A DNA stretch of 64,000 nucleotides from CAYLYP01 sp964387795 (GCA_964387795.1 CAYLYP010000003.1:1-64000), one strand, 5' to 3'; counted from the first letter of the stretch, positions 8,263-17,581 are shown. Numbers and translations: made by a program. The notes: generated by a model from the letters alone, not told the origin.

Positions 8263-9657
8263 TTAAAAATAACCGAGGGTTTTCAACATTGATTTATAGC
8301 TCTGTTCCTTGGCAAATAAGCGGGTTGATAATTCCCCTTCTTCATCCCTGTCAATGATAATATGCTTTGGATTTGGGATCAGGCAATGCTGAATACCCCC
8401 AAAACCCCCAAGGCTTTCCTGATATGCACCTGTATGGAACATCCCAATAAACTGTGTTGAATTGTCATAAATTTTTGGGAGGAAAATAGCATTGGCATGA
8501 GCTTCCGCATTATAAAAATCCTGACTATCGCATGTGAGGCCTCCAAGGTTAACCCTTTGGTATTCTGAGTCCCAATTATTAATTGCAAGCAGGATAAACC
8601 TTTGTTTGGCAGCCCAAATATCAGGGAGTGTGGTCATAAAACTACTATCAATCATATTCCAAAGCTCCCTGTCGTTTTGTTGTTTCTGATCCAGGATTGA
8701 ATAAAGGACTGCCCCGCTCTCCCCTACTGTGTAACCACCAAATTCTGTAAAGATATTAGGCTCAGCAACATTATTCTGGGTACAGATATTCTTAACCTGG
8801 GCAACAATTTCTTCAGCCATGTACTCATAATCGTATTCAAATGCTAAAGAGTTTTTAATCGGAAAACCACCCCCAATATTCAAAGAATCCAATTCAGGAC
8901 AGATCTTCTTCAATTCACAATACACATTCACACATTTCGAAAGCTCGTTCCAGTAATATGCACTGTCTTTAATCCCTGTATTGATAAAGAAGTGTAACAT
9001 CTTGAGCTCAAACTTTGGATTAGGCTGGATGCGCTCTAAATAATAGTTAACAATGTCGTTATACCTGATTCCCAACCTGGAGGTATAAAATTCAAACATT
9101 GGTTCTTCTTCAGAAGCAATACGTATCCCTAATTTTGCCTTGTTTTGGATAAGCTCTTCGTAATCATCAAGCTCCTTTTTATTATCAAGAATTGGAATGG
9201 TATTCGTAAAACCGTTATTTATCAATTCACTAATTTTCTGCGTGTATAAAGGCTTTTTAAAACCATTGCACACAATAAACTTCTCCTTATCAATAAGCCC
9301 CTGGTTAAGAAGTTCCTCAATAATATAAATATCAAAAGCTGAGGAAGTTTCCAGATGGATATCATTTTTAAGCGCTTCTTCAAGGATAAATGAAAAATGA
9401 GAGCTTTTCGTGCAATAACAATAATTATAATCAGCCTGATAATCTACCTTTGCCATTGCCACATGAAAAAGCCTTTTTGCTTTCTGTATCTGTTGGCTTA
9501 CCTTTGGCAGGTATGAAATTTTTACCGGGGTGCCGTATTGTTTAATAATATCCATTAAACAGATATCATGCCAATACAACTCGTTATCAACCACTTTGAA
9601 TTCTTCCTGAGGAAATTCAAATGTTTGTTCAATCAGGTCGATGTACTTATTCTTCAT
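8263..9657 (-). CDS. speA: Arginine decarboxylase, short Bacteroidota PLP type
   Basis: A fold-type III PLP decarboxylase of the alanine racemase-like barrel, expected to turn arginine into agmatine for polyamine synthesis. The PLP-lysine motif is in YNYCYCTKSSHFSFIL near residue 84, and HLETSSAFDI, LNIGGGFPI (phosphate-binding glycines) and EFGGYTVGESGA follow. The C-terminal part carries GGLTCDSQDFYN, with the catalytic Cys-Asp. The length of 464 residues matches the compact Bacteroidota form and is shorter than E. coli SpeA. No agmatinase gene is adjacent. Specificity for arginine rather than another amino acid is inferred from the resemblance to Flavobacteria proteins. Confidence 0.82.
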   Translation of the reverse strand: MKNKYIDLIEQTFEFPQEEFKVVDNELYWHDICLMDIIKQYGTPVKISYLPKVSQQIQKAKRLFHVAMAKVDYQADYNYCYCTKSSHFSFILEEALKNDIHLETSSAFDIYIIEELLNQGLIDKEKFIVCNGFKKPLYTQKISELINNGFTNTIPILDNKKELDDYEELIQNKAKLGIRIASEEEPMFEFYTSRLGIRYNDIVNYYLERIQPNPKFELKMLHFFINTGIKDSAYYWNELSKCVNVYCELKKICPELDSLNIGGGFPIKNSLAFEYDYEYMAEEIVAQVKNICTQNNVAEPNIFTEFGGYTVGESGAVLYSILDQKQQNDRELWNMIDSSFMTTLPDIWAAKQRFILLAINNWDSEYQRVNLGGLTCDSQDFYNAEAHANAIFLPKIYDNSTQFIGMFHTGAYQESLGGFGGIQHCLIPNPKHIIIDRDEEGELSTRLFAKEQSYKSMLKTLGYF

Positions 9658-9726
9658 TTTTCAATCCGTCTTTGTTGGTTCGCTATGTGAATTTCATAAA
9701 AAGTGTTTTACTTTTAAAAATTGCTG

Positions 9727-9734
9727 CAAATATA
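9727..9734 (-). promoter_or_regulatory. Promoter -7 element of the arginine decarboxylase
   Basis: The minus strand reads TATATTTG, fitting TAnnTTTG, about 70 bases before the start codon. Confidence 0.5.
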
Positions 9735-9904
9735 CCTAAAATGTATTAGGAATAATAAGGTATTTTAATGAAATTAATTGTTTTTTTTAACCCATAAAAC
9801 CATTTATAAATAATTGATATTTAATTATATAACAAAAAAAACATTCCACTTTGCCCACAAATAAATTAAAATCATCAACAATGAACCCTGTTTATATAAA
9901 AAAA

Positions 9905-9948
9905 ACAACTCAGTTGGATTAAAGAAATTAGATTAATCCAACTGAGTT
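9905..9948 (-). terminator. Strong rho-independent terminator after lepB
   Basis: A perfect 17-bp stem (9905-9921 with 9932-9948) with a 10-base loop. It begins 22 bases beyond the lepB stop and is followed on the minus strand by a run of eight T. It ends the parA-to-lepB transcript. Confidence 0.88.
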
Positions 9949-9969
9949 GCTTTATCAAAAAAAGTGATT

Positions 9970-11463
9970 TTATCTCACCACTCTGAATATTTTATTCCAA
10001 CGTATTCTTTTTCCAAATGGTTTTTCTTTGTCTAATGACAGCCATACAAATACAGCCCTTCCAACAATATGGTTTTCAGGAACAAATCCCCAGAACCTGC
10101 TATCAGCAGAGTTATGGCGGTTGTCACCCATCATCCAGTAATAATCCATCTCAAAGGTATATGATGTGGTTTCTTTACCATCAATAAATATTTTTCCGTT
10201 CTCTACTTTGAGGTCATGATTTTCGTAAACATCAATAATACGTTCATAAAGAACAATATTATCAAGATTTAATTCAATGGTAGTCCCTTTGGCAGGGATT
10301 GTTAATGGCCCATATTGGTCTTCATTCCATGGATAAGCAGGGCTATAAGGGAATATATAGCTTTCAGGCTGGTTGACCTGCTTAACAATCCGCTTAACAC
10401 TATCAATATTAGCAAGTGATTCCAGATATTTGGCATTTGCATCGGTTAATGCCATAATATAATCTTTTGCTGAATGCTGACTAAACTCAGTGATATCAAG
10501 TTTATCGAATAATTTTGGATTAAGCCCCTGGCCATTTGTATAAACCTGATAAATAAACTGGGCATTTTCTTTTTCAGGTAAATGTTTTCCGTTAATATAC
10601 ACACTGCCATCAACGATTTTTAGTTCGTCACCAGGTATTGCAATACAGCGTTTGATATAGTTTTCGCGTTTATCAACAGGACGGCTGACAACTGTATAGG
10701 TCTTATTGACCATTTTATGGCCCAGTTGCCTTACCAACGAATAATAACTTTCGTTTTGCCTTTCAAGGGCTACGGTATCCCCATCAGGGTAATTGAATAC
10801 CACTACATCATTATTTTCAATCTTATACAATCCAGGGAAACGATAATAAGGCAGTTTTATCCACTCAAGATAAGATTTTGTGAATTTTGTTAATGGAAGT
10901 GTATGATGGGCAAAAGGAAAGGCAATAGGGGTATTGGGGATTTTAGGGCCATAGCTCACTTTGCTCACAAAGAGATAATCCCCCATCAACATTGACTTCT
11001 CCATTGATGAAGTTGGTATCGTATATGCTTCAATCATAAAAGTCCGGATGATTGTTGCCGCAACAACTGCAAAAATAATGGCATCAGCCCATTCCCTTGC
11101 CTGCGATTTTTTATATTCAGGCTTTTTGTCAGGATGTGTATAAACTTCGTTTTTAGCAATACCAAGATATGGCAAATAAAAAAACGGGAATATAACTCCC
11201 AATGCCTGTGCACCAAGCCCTTCCTTGCCAAAGCATTTCAATACCTCGACTACCATCAACAAAAGCGTAAACACATTGATAAACGGCATGATGATAAAAA
11301 TATACCACCACAAAGGCTTTTTTATAATTTTCAACCATATATAAAAATTATAAAATGGGACAAGTGCCTCCCAGCCTTTACGTCCTGCCTTTTGAAATAT
11401 CAGGTATAAGCCTATGAAGCTCAGGACTACAAACAACAGGGTTAAAATCATAAAAATACTCAT
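9970..11463 (-). CDS. lepB: Signal peptidase I
   Basis: A membrane serine protease that removes signal peptides from Sec-exported proteins. The N-terminus has hydrophobic segments at about residues 3-20 and 50-75, and a third (AIIFAVVAATIIRTFMI) leads into the catalytic serine motif PTSSMEKSML. The general-base lysine lies in YIKRCIAIPGDE, and GDNRHNSADSRFWGFVP near the C-terminus completes the S26 signature. At 497 residues it is longer than E. coli LepB, which is usual in Bacteroidota because of insertions between the catalytic boxes. It is the last gene of the parA-parB-DUF5683-dapB-lepB run, 10 bases after dapB. Confidence 0.95.
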   Translation of the reverse strand: MSIFMILTLLFVVLSFIGLYLIFQKAGRKGWEALVPFYNFYIWLKIIKKPLWWYIFIIMPFINVFTLLLMVVEVLKCFGKEGLGAQALGVIFPFFYLPYLGIAKNEVYTHPDKKPEYKKSQAREWADAIIFAVVAATIIRTFMIEAYTIPTSSMEKSMLMGDYLFVSKVSYGPKIPNTPIAFPFAHHTLPLTKFTKSYLEWIKLPYYRFPGLYKIENNDVVVFNYPDGDTVALERQNESYYSLVRQLGHKMVNKTYTVVSRPVDKRENYIKRCIAIPGDELKIVDGSVYINGKHLPEKENAQFIYQVYTNGQGLNPKLFDKLDITEFSQHSAKDYIMALTDANAKYLESLANIDSVKRIVKQVNQPESYIFPYSPAYPWNEDQYGPLTIPAKGTTIELNLDNIVLYERIIDVYENHDLKVENGKIFIDGKETTSYTFEMDYYWMMGDNRHNSADSRFWGFVPENHIVGRAVFVWLSLDKEKPFGKRIRWNKIFRVVR

Positions 11464-11473
11464 GGTTCCTCAA

Positions 11474-12196
11474 TTAAAAGTTTAACACGTCTTTCATTGT
11501 ATATACGCCTTTTTTACCTATAATCCATCGTGCAGCCAAGAGGGCTCCCTGAGTAAATCCGGCTCTGGTAAAGGCAGTATGTTTAATCTCTATCTGGTCA
11601 ATTTCGCTGGTATATCTTACGATATGGGTTCCAGGCACATTAGCAATACGCTTTGATACAATTCCAAGCTCATCTGGTTTATCACTTACCTGGTTTATCC
11701 AGCGCTTCATATCCTGAAACTGGTCCATCAATCCTTCTGCAAGACTAATGGCAGTGCCACTGGGGGCATCAAGTTTGCTTGTATGATGAATCTCCTCCAG
11801 CTCAGGTTTGTATCCTTCAATTTTTTGTATCATACCGGCCAATTGCCTGTTTAGTTCAAAAAAAAGGTTCATCCCTAAACTAAAGTTTGTAGCATACAAT
11901 AAAGTACCATCATGGGCAACAACAAGGTTCTTTACATGCTCCAAATGCTGATACCAGGCAGTAGTACCAACCACAACAGGCACCCCTGCCTTAAGGCATT
12001 TTTCAATATTTCCAACTACTGCTTCAGGGTGGCTGAATTCAATTGCAACATCGGCAGCCTTAAGGCTTTCAATCTTCAATTGCCAGTCGGAATCATTATC
12101 TATGATACAAACGACTTCAATACCATGTTCAGGGGATTGTTTTTCAATTTCCCTGCCCATTTTTCCATATCCTATCAAAGCTGCTTTTATACCCAT
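11474..12196 (-). CDS. dapB: 4-hydroxy-tetrahydrodipicolinate reductase
   Basis: DapB reduces hydroxy-tetrahydrodipicolinate with NAD(P)H in lysine and diaminopimelate synthesis. The dinucleotide-binding motif IKAALIGYGKMGREIE opens the protein, followed by VAIEFSHPEAV and VVVGTTAW. The catalytic segment ELEEIHHTSKLDAPSGTA carries the His-His and Lys residues. The ATG at 12196 places the glycine motif at the usual distance from the N-terminus and is preferred over an in-frame TTG at 12208. It lies between DUF5683 and lepB in one direction, so the wall-precursor and export genes are probably transcribed with parAB. Confidence 0.95.
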   Translation of the reverse strand: MGIKAALIGYGKMGREIEKQSPEHGIEVVCIIDNDSDWQLKIESLKAADVAIEFSHPEAVVGNIEKCLKAGVPVVVGTTAWYQHLEHVKNLVVAHDGTLLYATNFSLGMNLFFELNRQLAGMIQKIEGYKPELEEIHHTSKLDAPSGTAISLAEGLMDQFQDMKRWINQVSDKPDELGIVSKRIANVPGTHIVRYTSEIDQIEIKHTAFTRAGFTQGALLAARWIIGKKGVYTMKDVLNF

Positions 12197-12248
12197 ATTG
12201 ACTGACAAACGTAAGTGGTTCAGAAATATTATAATTTTGTGATTTTTT

Positions 12249-12905
12249 TTAAAACCTGAAACTCAGACTAAGTCCCGGTCCAATACCCTTATTCAATCCA
12301 AAGCCTTGAATTTGTTGAACCTGTGGTCTGATATGCAGGCTAAGGTCTTCACCCACATCAAAATCAGCAAGATGGGCATCAACAGTTGCATCCAATATAG
12401 TAAGCAGATAAAAAACCCCAACACCGATATAGGAAAGCTCCAAATCTCGCCTGTATGAATCCCTTACCCTTTTCACTGCATCATTTGTAGCATTCCTATA
12501 TTCAGGATCCAGATATGATTCAGGATATCCACCAATCCTGAATGCATATTCCATTTTTAAACTCTTGTAATACTTATTGTTAAAATAAATTGCATAGCCA
12601 AGTGCCCCAAAACCTGCATATACAATTGGTACTTTCCAATACTTCCTGTTATAAATCTGCCCCATACCGGGAATAGTGGCTGATAACAGGGCTGCTTTTC
12701 TGGGCGATGGAATAAAAACTTCTTCCACTTTTACGGTATCCGATTGTGGGACCGTATCCTGCAAAGCCAGGCTTTCACCATTGCTAACCAATGGCAGAAA
12801 TATCAGAAGCATACTAAAGCACAAAGACTTTACGGTGAAAAACCGTAAAGCCTTCTTAAGGTTATTATCCCTTATATTTAGTTTATTTGCCCTGACTTCT
12901 TTCAA
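12249..12905 (-). CDS. DUF5683 domain protein, membrane-associated
   Basis: A 218-residue Bacteroidota-specific protein commonly encoded just after parB. A hydrophobic N-terminal segment near residues 29-45 looks like a signal anchor or an uncleaved signal. The core contains the family hallmark AALLSATIPGMGQIYNRKYWKVPIVYAGFGALGYAIYFN with a membrane segment. A second hydrophobic stretch (SYIGVGVFYLLTILDATVDAHL) follows. The start is a TTG two bases after the parB stop, as no better ATG lies upstream of the hydrophobic segment. The function is unknown. Position and close spacing suggest co-expression with parAB. Confidence 0.82.
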   Translation of the reverse strand: MKEVRANKLNIRDNNLKKALRFFTVKSLCFSMLLIFLPLVSNGESLALQDTVPQSDTVKVEEVFIPSPRKAALLSATIPGMGQIYNRKYWKVPIVYAGFGALGYAIYFNNKYYKSLKMEYAFRIGGYPESYLDPEYRNATNDAVKRVRDSYRRDLELSYIGVGVFYLLTILDATVDAHLADFDVGEDLSLHIRPQVQQIQGFGLNKGIGPGLSLSFRF

Positions 12906-12907
12906 TT

Positions 12908-13831
12908 TTATTGTTCTTTTGAAAGCAAACTGACAATATTTTCCAGCGATTCCTGATCTTTAAAATTAATCACCAAAGTCCCTTTACCATTTGGTTTTAC
13001 CTTAATAACAATCTTATGTCCGAGTTGCTTTGAAAGGGTCTTTTGCAAATCCTTGAAAGCAGCACTGAGGTTTTCTTTAGCACCAGCACTACCTGCTTCA
13101 GGTTTTTGATAAGGGCCATTCTCAAGGCTCCTTACGATTTCTTCAACCTCCCTGACAGACAATCCTTCAGCTACCACATCATGGAAAATATCAAGCTGGG
13201 TTTGGATATCATCTACAGATATAAGTGCACGTGCATGCCCCATTGAAATGGCTTCATGTTGTAAACCATGTTGTATTTCAGCAGGCAATTTCAATAACCT
13301 TAAAAAGTTGGCAACCGATGACCTTGACTTACCAAGCCTTTCACTTAATGCTTCCTGGGTAAATTTATACTCTTCGAGCAATTGTTGGTAACCTATTGCT
13401 ACTTCAATAGGATTGAGGTCTGCCCTCTGGATATTTTCAACAATAGCCATTTCGAGCATCGCCTGATCATCAGCACTGCGTATATAAGCAGGCACTTCGG
13501 TTAATCCGGCAATCCGGCTGGCCTTACAACGCCTCTCTCCAGAAATAAGCTGGTATTTTCCCGGTTCAATCTGTCGAACCGTAACAGGTTGGATAATCCC
13601 CTGTTCTTTAATTGAATTAGCAAGTTCAAGAAGGGCTTCCTCTTCAAATTCTTTCCTTGGTTGAAAAGGGTTGCTTTCAATCTGGTCTAATGAGATATAT
13701 GCGATTGTTCCAGGTTGGGGATTTGTATCGCGTTCTATATCATAACCAGATGAGAACTCAACACCACCTGTATCAAGTAATGCACCTAATCCTTTTCCCA
13801 ATGCCCTTTTTTTAGCGTTCATCGTTGACAT
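12908..13831 (-). CDS. parB: Chromosome partitioning protein ParB
   Basis: ParB binds parS centromere sites and spreads as a CTP-dependent clamp. The protein starts with ALGKGLGALL, the ParA-stimulating N-terminal segment. It then has the ParB/Srx domain with NPFQPRKEF and the CTP-binding GERRCKAS box. The helix-turn-helix segment follows (TQEALSERLGKSRSSVANFLRLLKLP), and then a C-terminal dimerisation domain. The length of 307 residues is standard. Its start overlaps the parA stop by 20 bases, which indicates translational coupling. No convincing palindromic parS site was noticed in the window by eye. Confidence 0.96.
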   Translation of the reverse strand: MSTMNAKKRALGKGLGALLDTGGVEFSSGYDIERDTNPQPGTIAYISLDQIESNPFQPRKEFEEEALLELANSIKEQGIIQPVTVRQIEPGKYQLISGERRCKASRIAGLTEVPAYIRSADDQAMLEMAIVENIQRADLNPIEVAIGYQQLLEEYKFTQEALSERLGKSRSSVANFLRLLKLPAEIQHGLQHEAISMGHARALISVDDIQTQLDIFHDVVAEGLSVREVEEIVRSLENGPYQKPEAGSAGAKENLSAAFKDLQKTLSKQLGHKIVIKVKPNGKGTLVINFKDQESLENIVSLLSKEQ

Positions 13832-14627
13832 TAATATTTTTCTCTGATTCGTTTAATTGTGTAAGATTATTATTTTGAAGGATTTCCCTTGCAAGGTTAA
13901 GATAATTGATAGCTCCTTTGCTAAGCGCATCATGCATAATTATCGTTTCTCCAAATGAAGGGGCTTCGCCAAGTTTTGTGTTTCTTTGAACAATGGTTTC
14001 AAAAACAAGGTTTTGGAAATGTGTCCTAACCTCTTCAACAACCTGGTTTGAGAGCCTAAGTCTGTTATCATACATGGTAAGCAAAATACCTTCAATCTCA
14101 AGTTGAGGGTTTAAACGTGTCTGAACAATTTTTATTGTATTGAGGAGCTTACCAAGGCCTTCAAGAGCAAAATATTCGCACTGAACAGGAATAATAACTG
14201 AATCAGATGCCACAAGTGCATTCACTGTAATTAATCCCAAAGAAGGAGAGCAGTCGATAAGCACAAATTCATAATCATTCCTGATTTTGTCCAGTGCCTT
14301 TTTCATCATATGCTCTCTGTTGGGCATATTTATCATTTCAATCTCTGCACCAACGAGGTCGATATGTGCAGGTATCAAATCCAGATTGGGAGTGGATGTA
14401 TGAAGCAAAATATCCTGAGGCAGCACATCATCGATAATGCACTCATAGATACTTGTTTTAACCACTTTAGGGTCAATACCAACCCCGGAGGTGGCATTAG
14501 CCTGAGGATCAGCATCAATTAACAAGGTTTTATGTTCTAAAACCGCAAGACTGGCAGCCAGGTTAATGGCGGTGGTAGTCTTTCCAACGCCCCCTTTTTG
14601 ATTGGCAATTGCAATTACCTTACTCAT
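13812..14627 (-). CDS. parA: Chromosome partitioning ATPase ParA/Soj
   Basis: ParA is a nucleoid-binding ATPase that works with ParB to segregate origins. The deviant Walker A motif KGGVGKTTTAINLAA lies near residue 10, the A' motif LLIDADPQANAT near 38, and the Walker B stretch FVLIDCSPSLGLIT near 120. The length of 271 residues and the lack of an N-terminal HTH indicate the small chromosomal type. It is the first gene of the run that ends with lepB. Upstream lies a 363-base gap before the PUR-domain gene. Confidence 0.96.
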   Translation of the reverse strand: MSKVIAIANQKGGVGKTTTAINLAASLAVLEHKTLLIDADPQANATSGVGIDPKVVKTSIYECIIDDVLPQDILLHTSTPNLDLIPAHIDLVGAEIEMINMPNREHMMKKALDKIRNDYEFVLIDCSPSLGLITVNALVASDSVIIPVQCEYFALEGLGKLLNTIKIVQTRLNPQLEIEGILLTMYDNRLRLSNQVVEEVRTHFQNLVFETIVQRNTKLGEAPSFGETIIMHDALSKGAINYLNLAREILQNNNLTQLNESEKNINVNDER

Positions 14628-14990
14628 ATTCTGCTTTGAATGATTGATTCATATACTAAAACAAAAACCCTTAAATTACAGACTGTTTGCTCAAAAAAAA
14701 TAATACTTTTATCTACAAACACACTGAGAAACAAGCTGATGCCTTTTGTAACAAAAAGCCCATATAGGGCTTTTGTATGCAAATTTACAATTAAATAAAG
14801 GCAGTAGTGCCCTTTTCCTCATTTTTTTTTAAACACTTATTCAGGATGCTAATATTCAATATAATAAAAAATTATTTCTTCATGCAGCAGTTACTTGAAA
14901 TGCATCATCAGCTTATAAATCATCCAATGATGAAATTATGAATCGCGATATGCATATCACTGTAATCCAACAAAGAATTTTTACTATGAA
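14628..14990. other. Intergenic region upstream of parA
   Basis: No gene is seen in these 363 bases. It contains a terminator hairpin at 14754-14774 and, just to its right on the minus strand, a TAAATTTG promoter-like motif (14779-14786). The remainder is A/T-rich. Confidence 0.5.
14754..14774 (-). terminator. Hairpin terminator between the PUR-domain gene and parA
   Basis: AAAAGCCC (14754-14761) pairs with GGGCTTTT (14767-14774) around ATATA. Each strand has a short T-run, so it could act in both directions. It most likely ends the PUR-domain transcript. Confidence 0.65.
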
Positions 14991-15353
14991 TTACAACCTG
15001 TTAAAATCAGGTTCATCATCCTCCAAAGCACCAAAATCAGAAGAAGTTCCCTCCTCGTCATCACGATATTGCATGTGCTCCAGAGTAATATCGCCCTGTT
15101 CTCCTTTCACAAACTCAATGGTTTCATTTAATCCTTCAGCAAATTTGTCAAAATCCTCAGGGTAGAGAAAAATCTTATGCTTCTCATAAAAAAACTGACC
15201 TGTCTTTGGATTAAAACGCTTTTTGCTCTCGGTAATAGTGATGTAGTAAAAGTTATTCTTTGTTTCCTTAACATCAAAAAAATAAGTCCTTTTACCTGCC
15301 CTTACAGATTTTGCAAATTTTTCTTCCCGTTCGTTCAATTCAAAATCTTCCAT
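14991..15353 (-). CDS. DUF3276 / PUR family DNA- and RNA-binding protein
   Basis: A 120-residue protein of the PUR-alpha-like family, which binds single-stranded nucleic acid in studied members. The PUR repeat is visible as FAKSVRAGKRTYFFDVKETKNN followed by YYITITESKKRF and a second strand set HKIFLYPEDFDKFAEGL. The tail is highly acidic (DDEEGTSSDFGALEDDEPDF), typical of the Bacteroidota members. The role in the cell is not known. It is a single gene facing away from the large gene-free region to its right. Confidence 0.88.
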   Translation of the reverse strand: MEDFELNEREEKFAKSVRAGKRTYFFDVKETKNNFYYITITESKKRFNPKTGQFFYEKHKIFLYPEDFDKFAEGLNETIEFVKGEQGDITLEHMQYRDDEEGTSSDFGALEDDEPDFNRL

Positions 15354-15701
15354 GTTTCCAATTCTTGTTAAGTTGTTTCATGCTATCGAGGAAATGCAAA
15401 TTTAAAAAAATTGAAAATCAAATCACACTATTCTTTTCAGGGCTTTTTTGTCCTAAAACAATCCTTTTTTATTTAATTATGATTAATAGGGGCTTTAGTT
15501 GTTTTTTATTCTGTTTTATGTAAATATTTTTACTGAAAAAAAAATTTTAAGCATCTGAAAAAAAATATAAAGCTGTGCCAATCAATCAAAAAACAGGTGT
15601 TTTTACCTGAAAAAACTTGCTTTTATATTCCATGCTTGGGAAAAAAAAGAGAATGCTTCTAATTGGACATCCCCAAATGCTTAAGTTTTTTTCATTTTTC
15701 T

Positions 15702-15755
15702 CATCTGTAAAATTTTTTTTTGTTAAGGTCGGATGGAACTGCATGTTTGCAATTT
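15702..15755 (-). repeat. Leader repeat, copy A (decayed, without hairpins)
   Basis: The T-run followed by GTTAAGGTCGGATGGAACT and ATGTTTG matches the copies at 25372 and 53266. On the minus strand a start-like ATG sits at 15704 at the same spacing, but the frame after it (MRKMKKT) stops after seven codons. The hairpin part is absent. Confidence 0.7.
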
Positions 15756-16490
15756 GCATTGGTGATTGTGTATTATTCTCAAACATGTTCGGTTCATCAA
15801 GGATAAAACTCAAGCAGGAAGCCTTTTAAGTGTATTATTTTTCCATATACAAGATATTCTTTCTGTTAATAACTGAAAAATTATGGTTTTGAAATCAAAC
15901 ACTACCCATATTAATCATCCTGCGCTGTTTTATAATTGTTAGCTCCAGTTCCCCCAAGGCATTTTATGACCGGATATCTTGTCAATGTTTTTGCTATGTA
16001 TATATTAACCCCATGGAAAAATCATAAACCATCTCATTCTAAACTAAATCGATACAATTATTGATTGATAATCAAATTGGCAACAATCTGTCATCAAAAT
16101 AAATACATAATCAACTGATTCACGATGCCATAAAGAGGCCATATTCGCTTCACATTCGCTTCTTGTCCAGGATTATTCGGTTATGAATAAGATATGAACA
16201 ATAATGGGTATAAATTGGTATCGTGTTAAAACAACCTTAATCAATAAATAAAACTAAATCAGTCAGTCGATTCATATAAAGGTTCTTTATCTTAAAAACG
16301 ATTACTACAATTGGTTTTTAAACAAACAGGAGCATTTATAATATAATACAAGCAAGGTTAGTTCAGTAATAAAACAATTTCCCAGATTTGAATTTACCTG
16401 TTGTAATTCAAAATGATATAAAGACCCATGATATTTAAATATACTTAACAAAGAATCTTTCTTAATAAGAGGGGAACAGGGATTTTTTGC

Positions 16491-16498
16491 TATCTTTG
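16491..16498 (+). promoter_or_regulatory. Promoter -7 element of ruvX
   Basis: TATCTTTG matches TAnnTTTG and lies 25 bases before the ruvX ATG. Transcription would begin within the following A-rich stretch. Confidence 0.6.
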
Positions 16499-16523
16499 CA
16501 CAAAAAAAAATAAAAGCAGGATT

Positions 16524-16967
16524 ATGGCCAGAATATTGGCAATAGATTACGGTCGAAAGAGAACCGGCATAGCTGTCACCGATCCATTAGGTATCATCGC
16601 TAATGGCCTGACCACTACTGCCTCTCATGAGACGATTGCCTTTCTGAAGAACTATTTTGAAAAAGAACAGGTTGAGAAAATTATTCTAGGCCTGCCCAAA
16701 CAGGTAAACAATACGGATTCAGAAAATGCAAGCTTTGTAAAAGCATTTCGTGCAAAGTTAAAAAAAGCATTCCCTGGCATTCCAATTGAATACATGGATG
16801 AACGCTTTACTTCAAAAATTGCATTTCAAACCATGATAGATGCAGGCCTTGGCAAAAAAGCCAGACAGAACAAAGCCCTTATTGACACCATTAGTGCTAC
16901 CCTGATTCTGCAAACTTATCTTGAACAACAATCAAATTTTAATAACCATCATGATATTACCCATTGA
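16524..16967 (+). CDS. ruvX: Putative pre-16S rRNA nuclease / Holliday junction resolvase-like RuvX (YqgF)
   Basis: An RNase H-fold nuclease that in E. coli takes part in 16S rRNA 5' maturation. The first catalytic Asp lies in ILAIDYGRKRTGIAVTD, the second acidic site in VEKIILGLPKQVNNTDSENA, and the conserved YMDERFTS and DTISATLILQTYL follow. The length of 147 residues is normal. The stop overlaps the start of def, which begins at an ATG inside the ruvX end. This is the first of a plus-strand run. Confidence 0.93.
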   Translation: MARILAIDYGRKRTGIAVTDPLGIIANGLTTTASHETIAFLKNYFEKEQVEKIILGLPKQVNNTDSENASFVKAFRAKLKKAFPGIPIEYMDERFTSKIAFQTMIDAGLGKKARQNKALIDTISATLILQTYLEQQSNFNNHHDITH

Positions 16968-17514
16968 AGCATTTGGCGAAGCAGTACTTAGAAAAAAGGC
17001 AAGCGAGATAGATAAAAGCTATCCAAATTTACAGGAGTTGATTGAAAATATGTTTGACACCATGTATGAAGCCCAGGGCGTAGGCCTTGCAGCACCTCAG
17101 ATAGGATTATCAATCAGGCTCTTTGTGATAGATGCAACTCCTTTTGAGGAAGATGAGGAACAATTAGCCAACTTTAAAAAGGTATTTATCAATCCGCAAA
17201 TCATTGAAGAAGAAGGTGAAGAATGGCTTTTCAACGAGGGTTGCCTGAGCTTCCCCGGCCTCAGGGAAGATGTTGCCAGAAAACCAATCATTAAAATACG
17301 CTATCAGGATGAGAACTGGCTTGAGCATGAAGATCGTTATGATGGCATTGCAGCCCGGATTATTCAGCATGAATATGACCATTTGAACGGAGTTGTTTTT
17401 GTTGACAGGCTTTCACCCTTAAAAAAGCAGCTTATCAAAGGGAAACTTAATGACATCACAAAAGGACTCGTTAGGGTATCGTATAAAATGCGATTCCCCA
17501 GAAAGAAAAAATAA
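16951..17514 (+). CDS. def: Peptide deformylase
   Basis: The iron metalloenzyme removes the formyl group from N-terminal methionine. All three motifs are intact: GVGLAAPQIG (motif 1), NEGCLSFPG with the metal-binding Cys (motif 2), and QHEYDHLNG with the catalytic Glu and the two metal-binding His residues (motif 3). The start is taken as the ATG at 16951 (MILPIEAFGEAVLR), which matches the family N-terminus. A TTG at 16921 in the same frame would add ten unconserved residues. It overlaps the ruvX stop by 17 bases. Confidence 0.96.
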   Translation: MILPIEAFGEAVLRKKASEIDKSYPNLQELIENMFDTMYEAQGVGLAAPQIGLSIRLFVIDATPFEEDEEQLANFKKVFINPQIIEEEGEEWLFNEGCLSFPGLREDVARKPIIKIRYQDENWLEHEDRYDGIAARIIQHEYDHLNGVVFVDRLSPLKKQLIKGKLNDITKGLVRVSYKMRFPRKKK

Positions 17515-17581
17515 ATCCTTATCCGACAAATAAAAATCAATCTCACGAATCATCATTTTAATCCTTAAATTAACCACGCAA

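Larger units (their letters stand above)
9658..9969. other. Intergenic region between lepB and the decarboxylase
   Basis: No gene is visible in these 312 bases. It holds the decarboxylase promoter motif at 9727-9734, A/T-rich filler, and the lepB terminator at 9905-9948. Confidence 0.6.
15354..16523. other. Large gene-free divergent intergenic region
   Basis: About 1.17 kb between the divergent PUR-domain and ruvX genes with no convincing gene. Overlapping short frames at 15586-15829 are low-complexity and lack family features. It contains one copy of the leader repeat (15702-15755), a short direct repeat of ATTCGCTTC near 16147-16163, and the ruvX promoter. No tRNA cloverleaf and no cluster of DnaA boxes was found by eye. 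Confidence 0.5.

Noticed and set aside
14628..14990. A parS centromere near parAB.
   Set aside because: No 16-base palindrome of the TGTTNCACGTGNAACA type was found by eye anywhere in the window.
15586..15829. Overlapping short frames on both strands in the gene-free region.
   Set aside because: Low-complexity, Phe- and Lys-rich, overlapping each other and the leader repeat, with no family feature.
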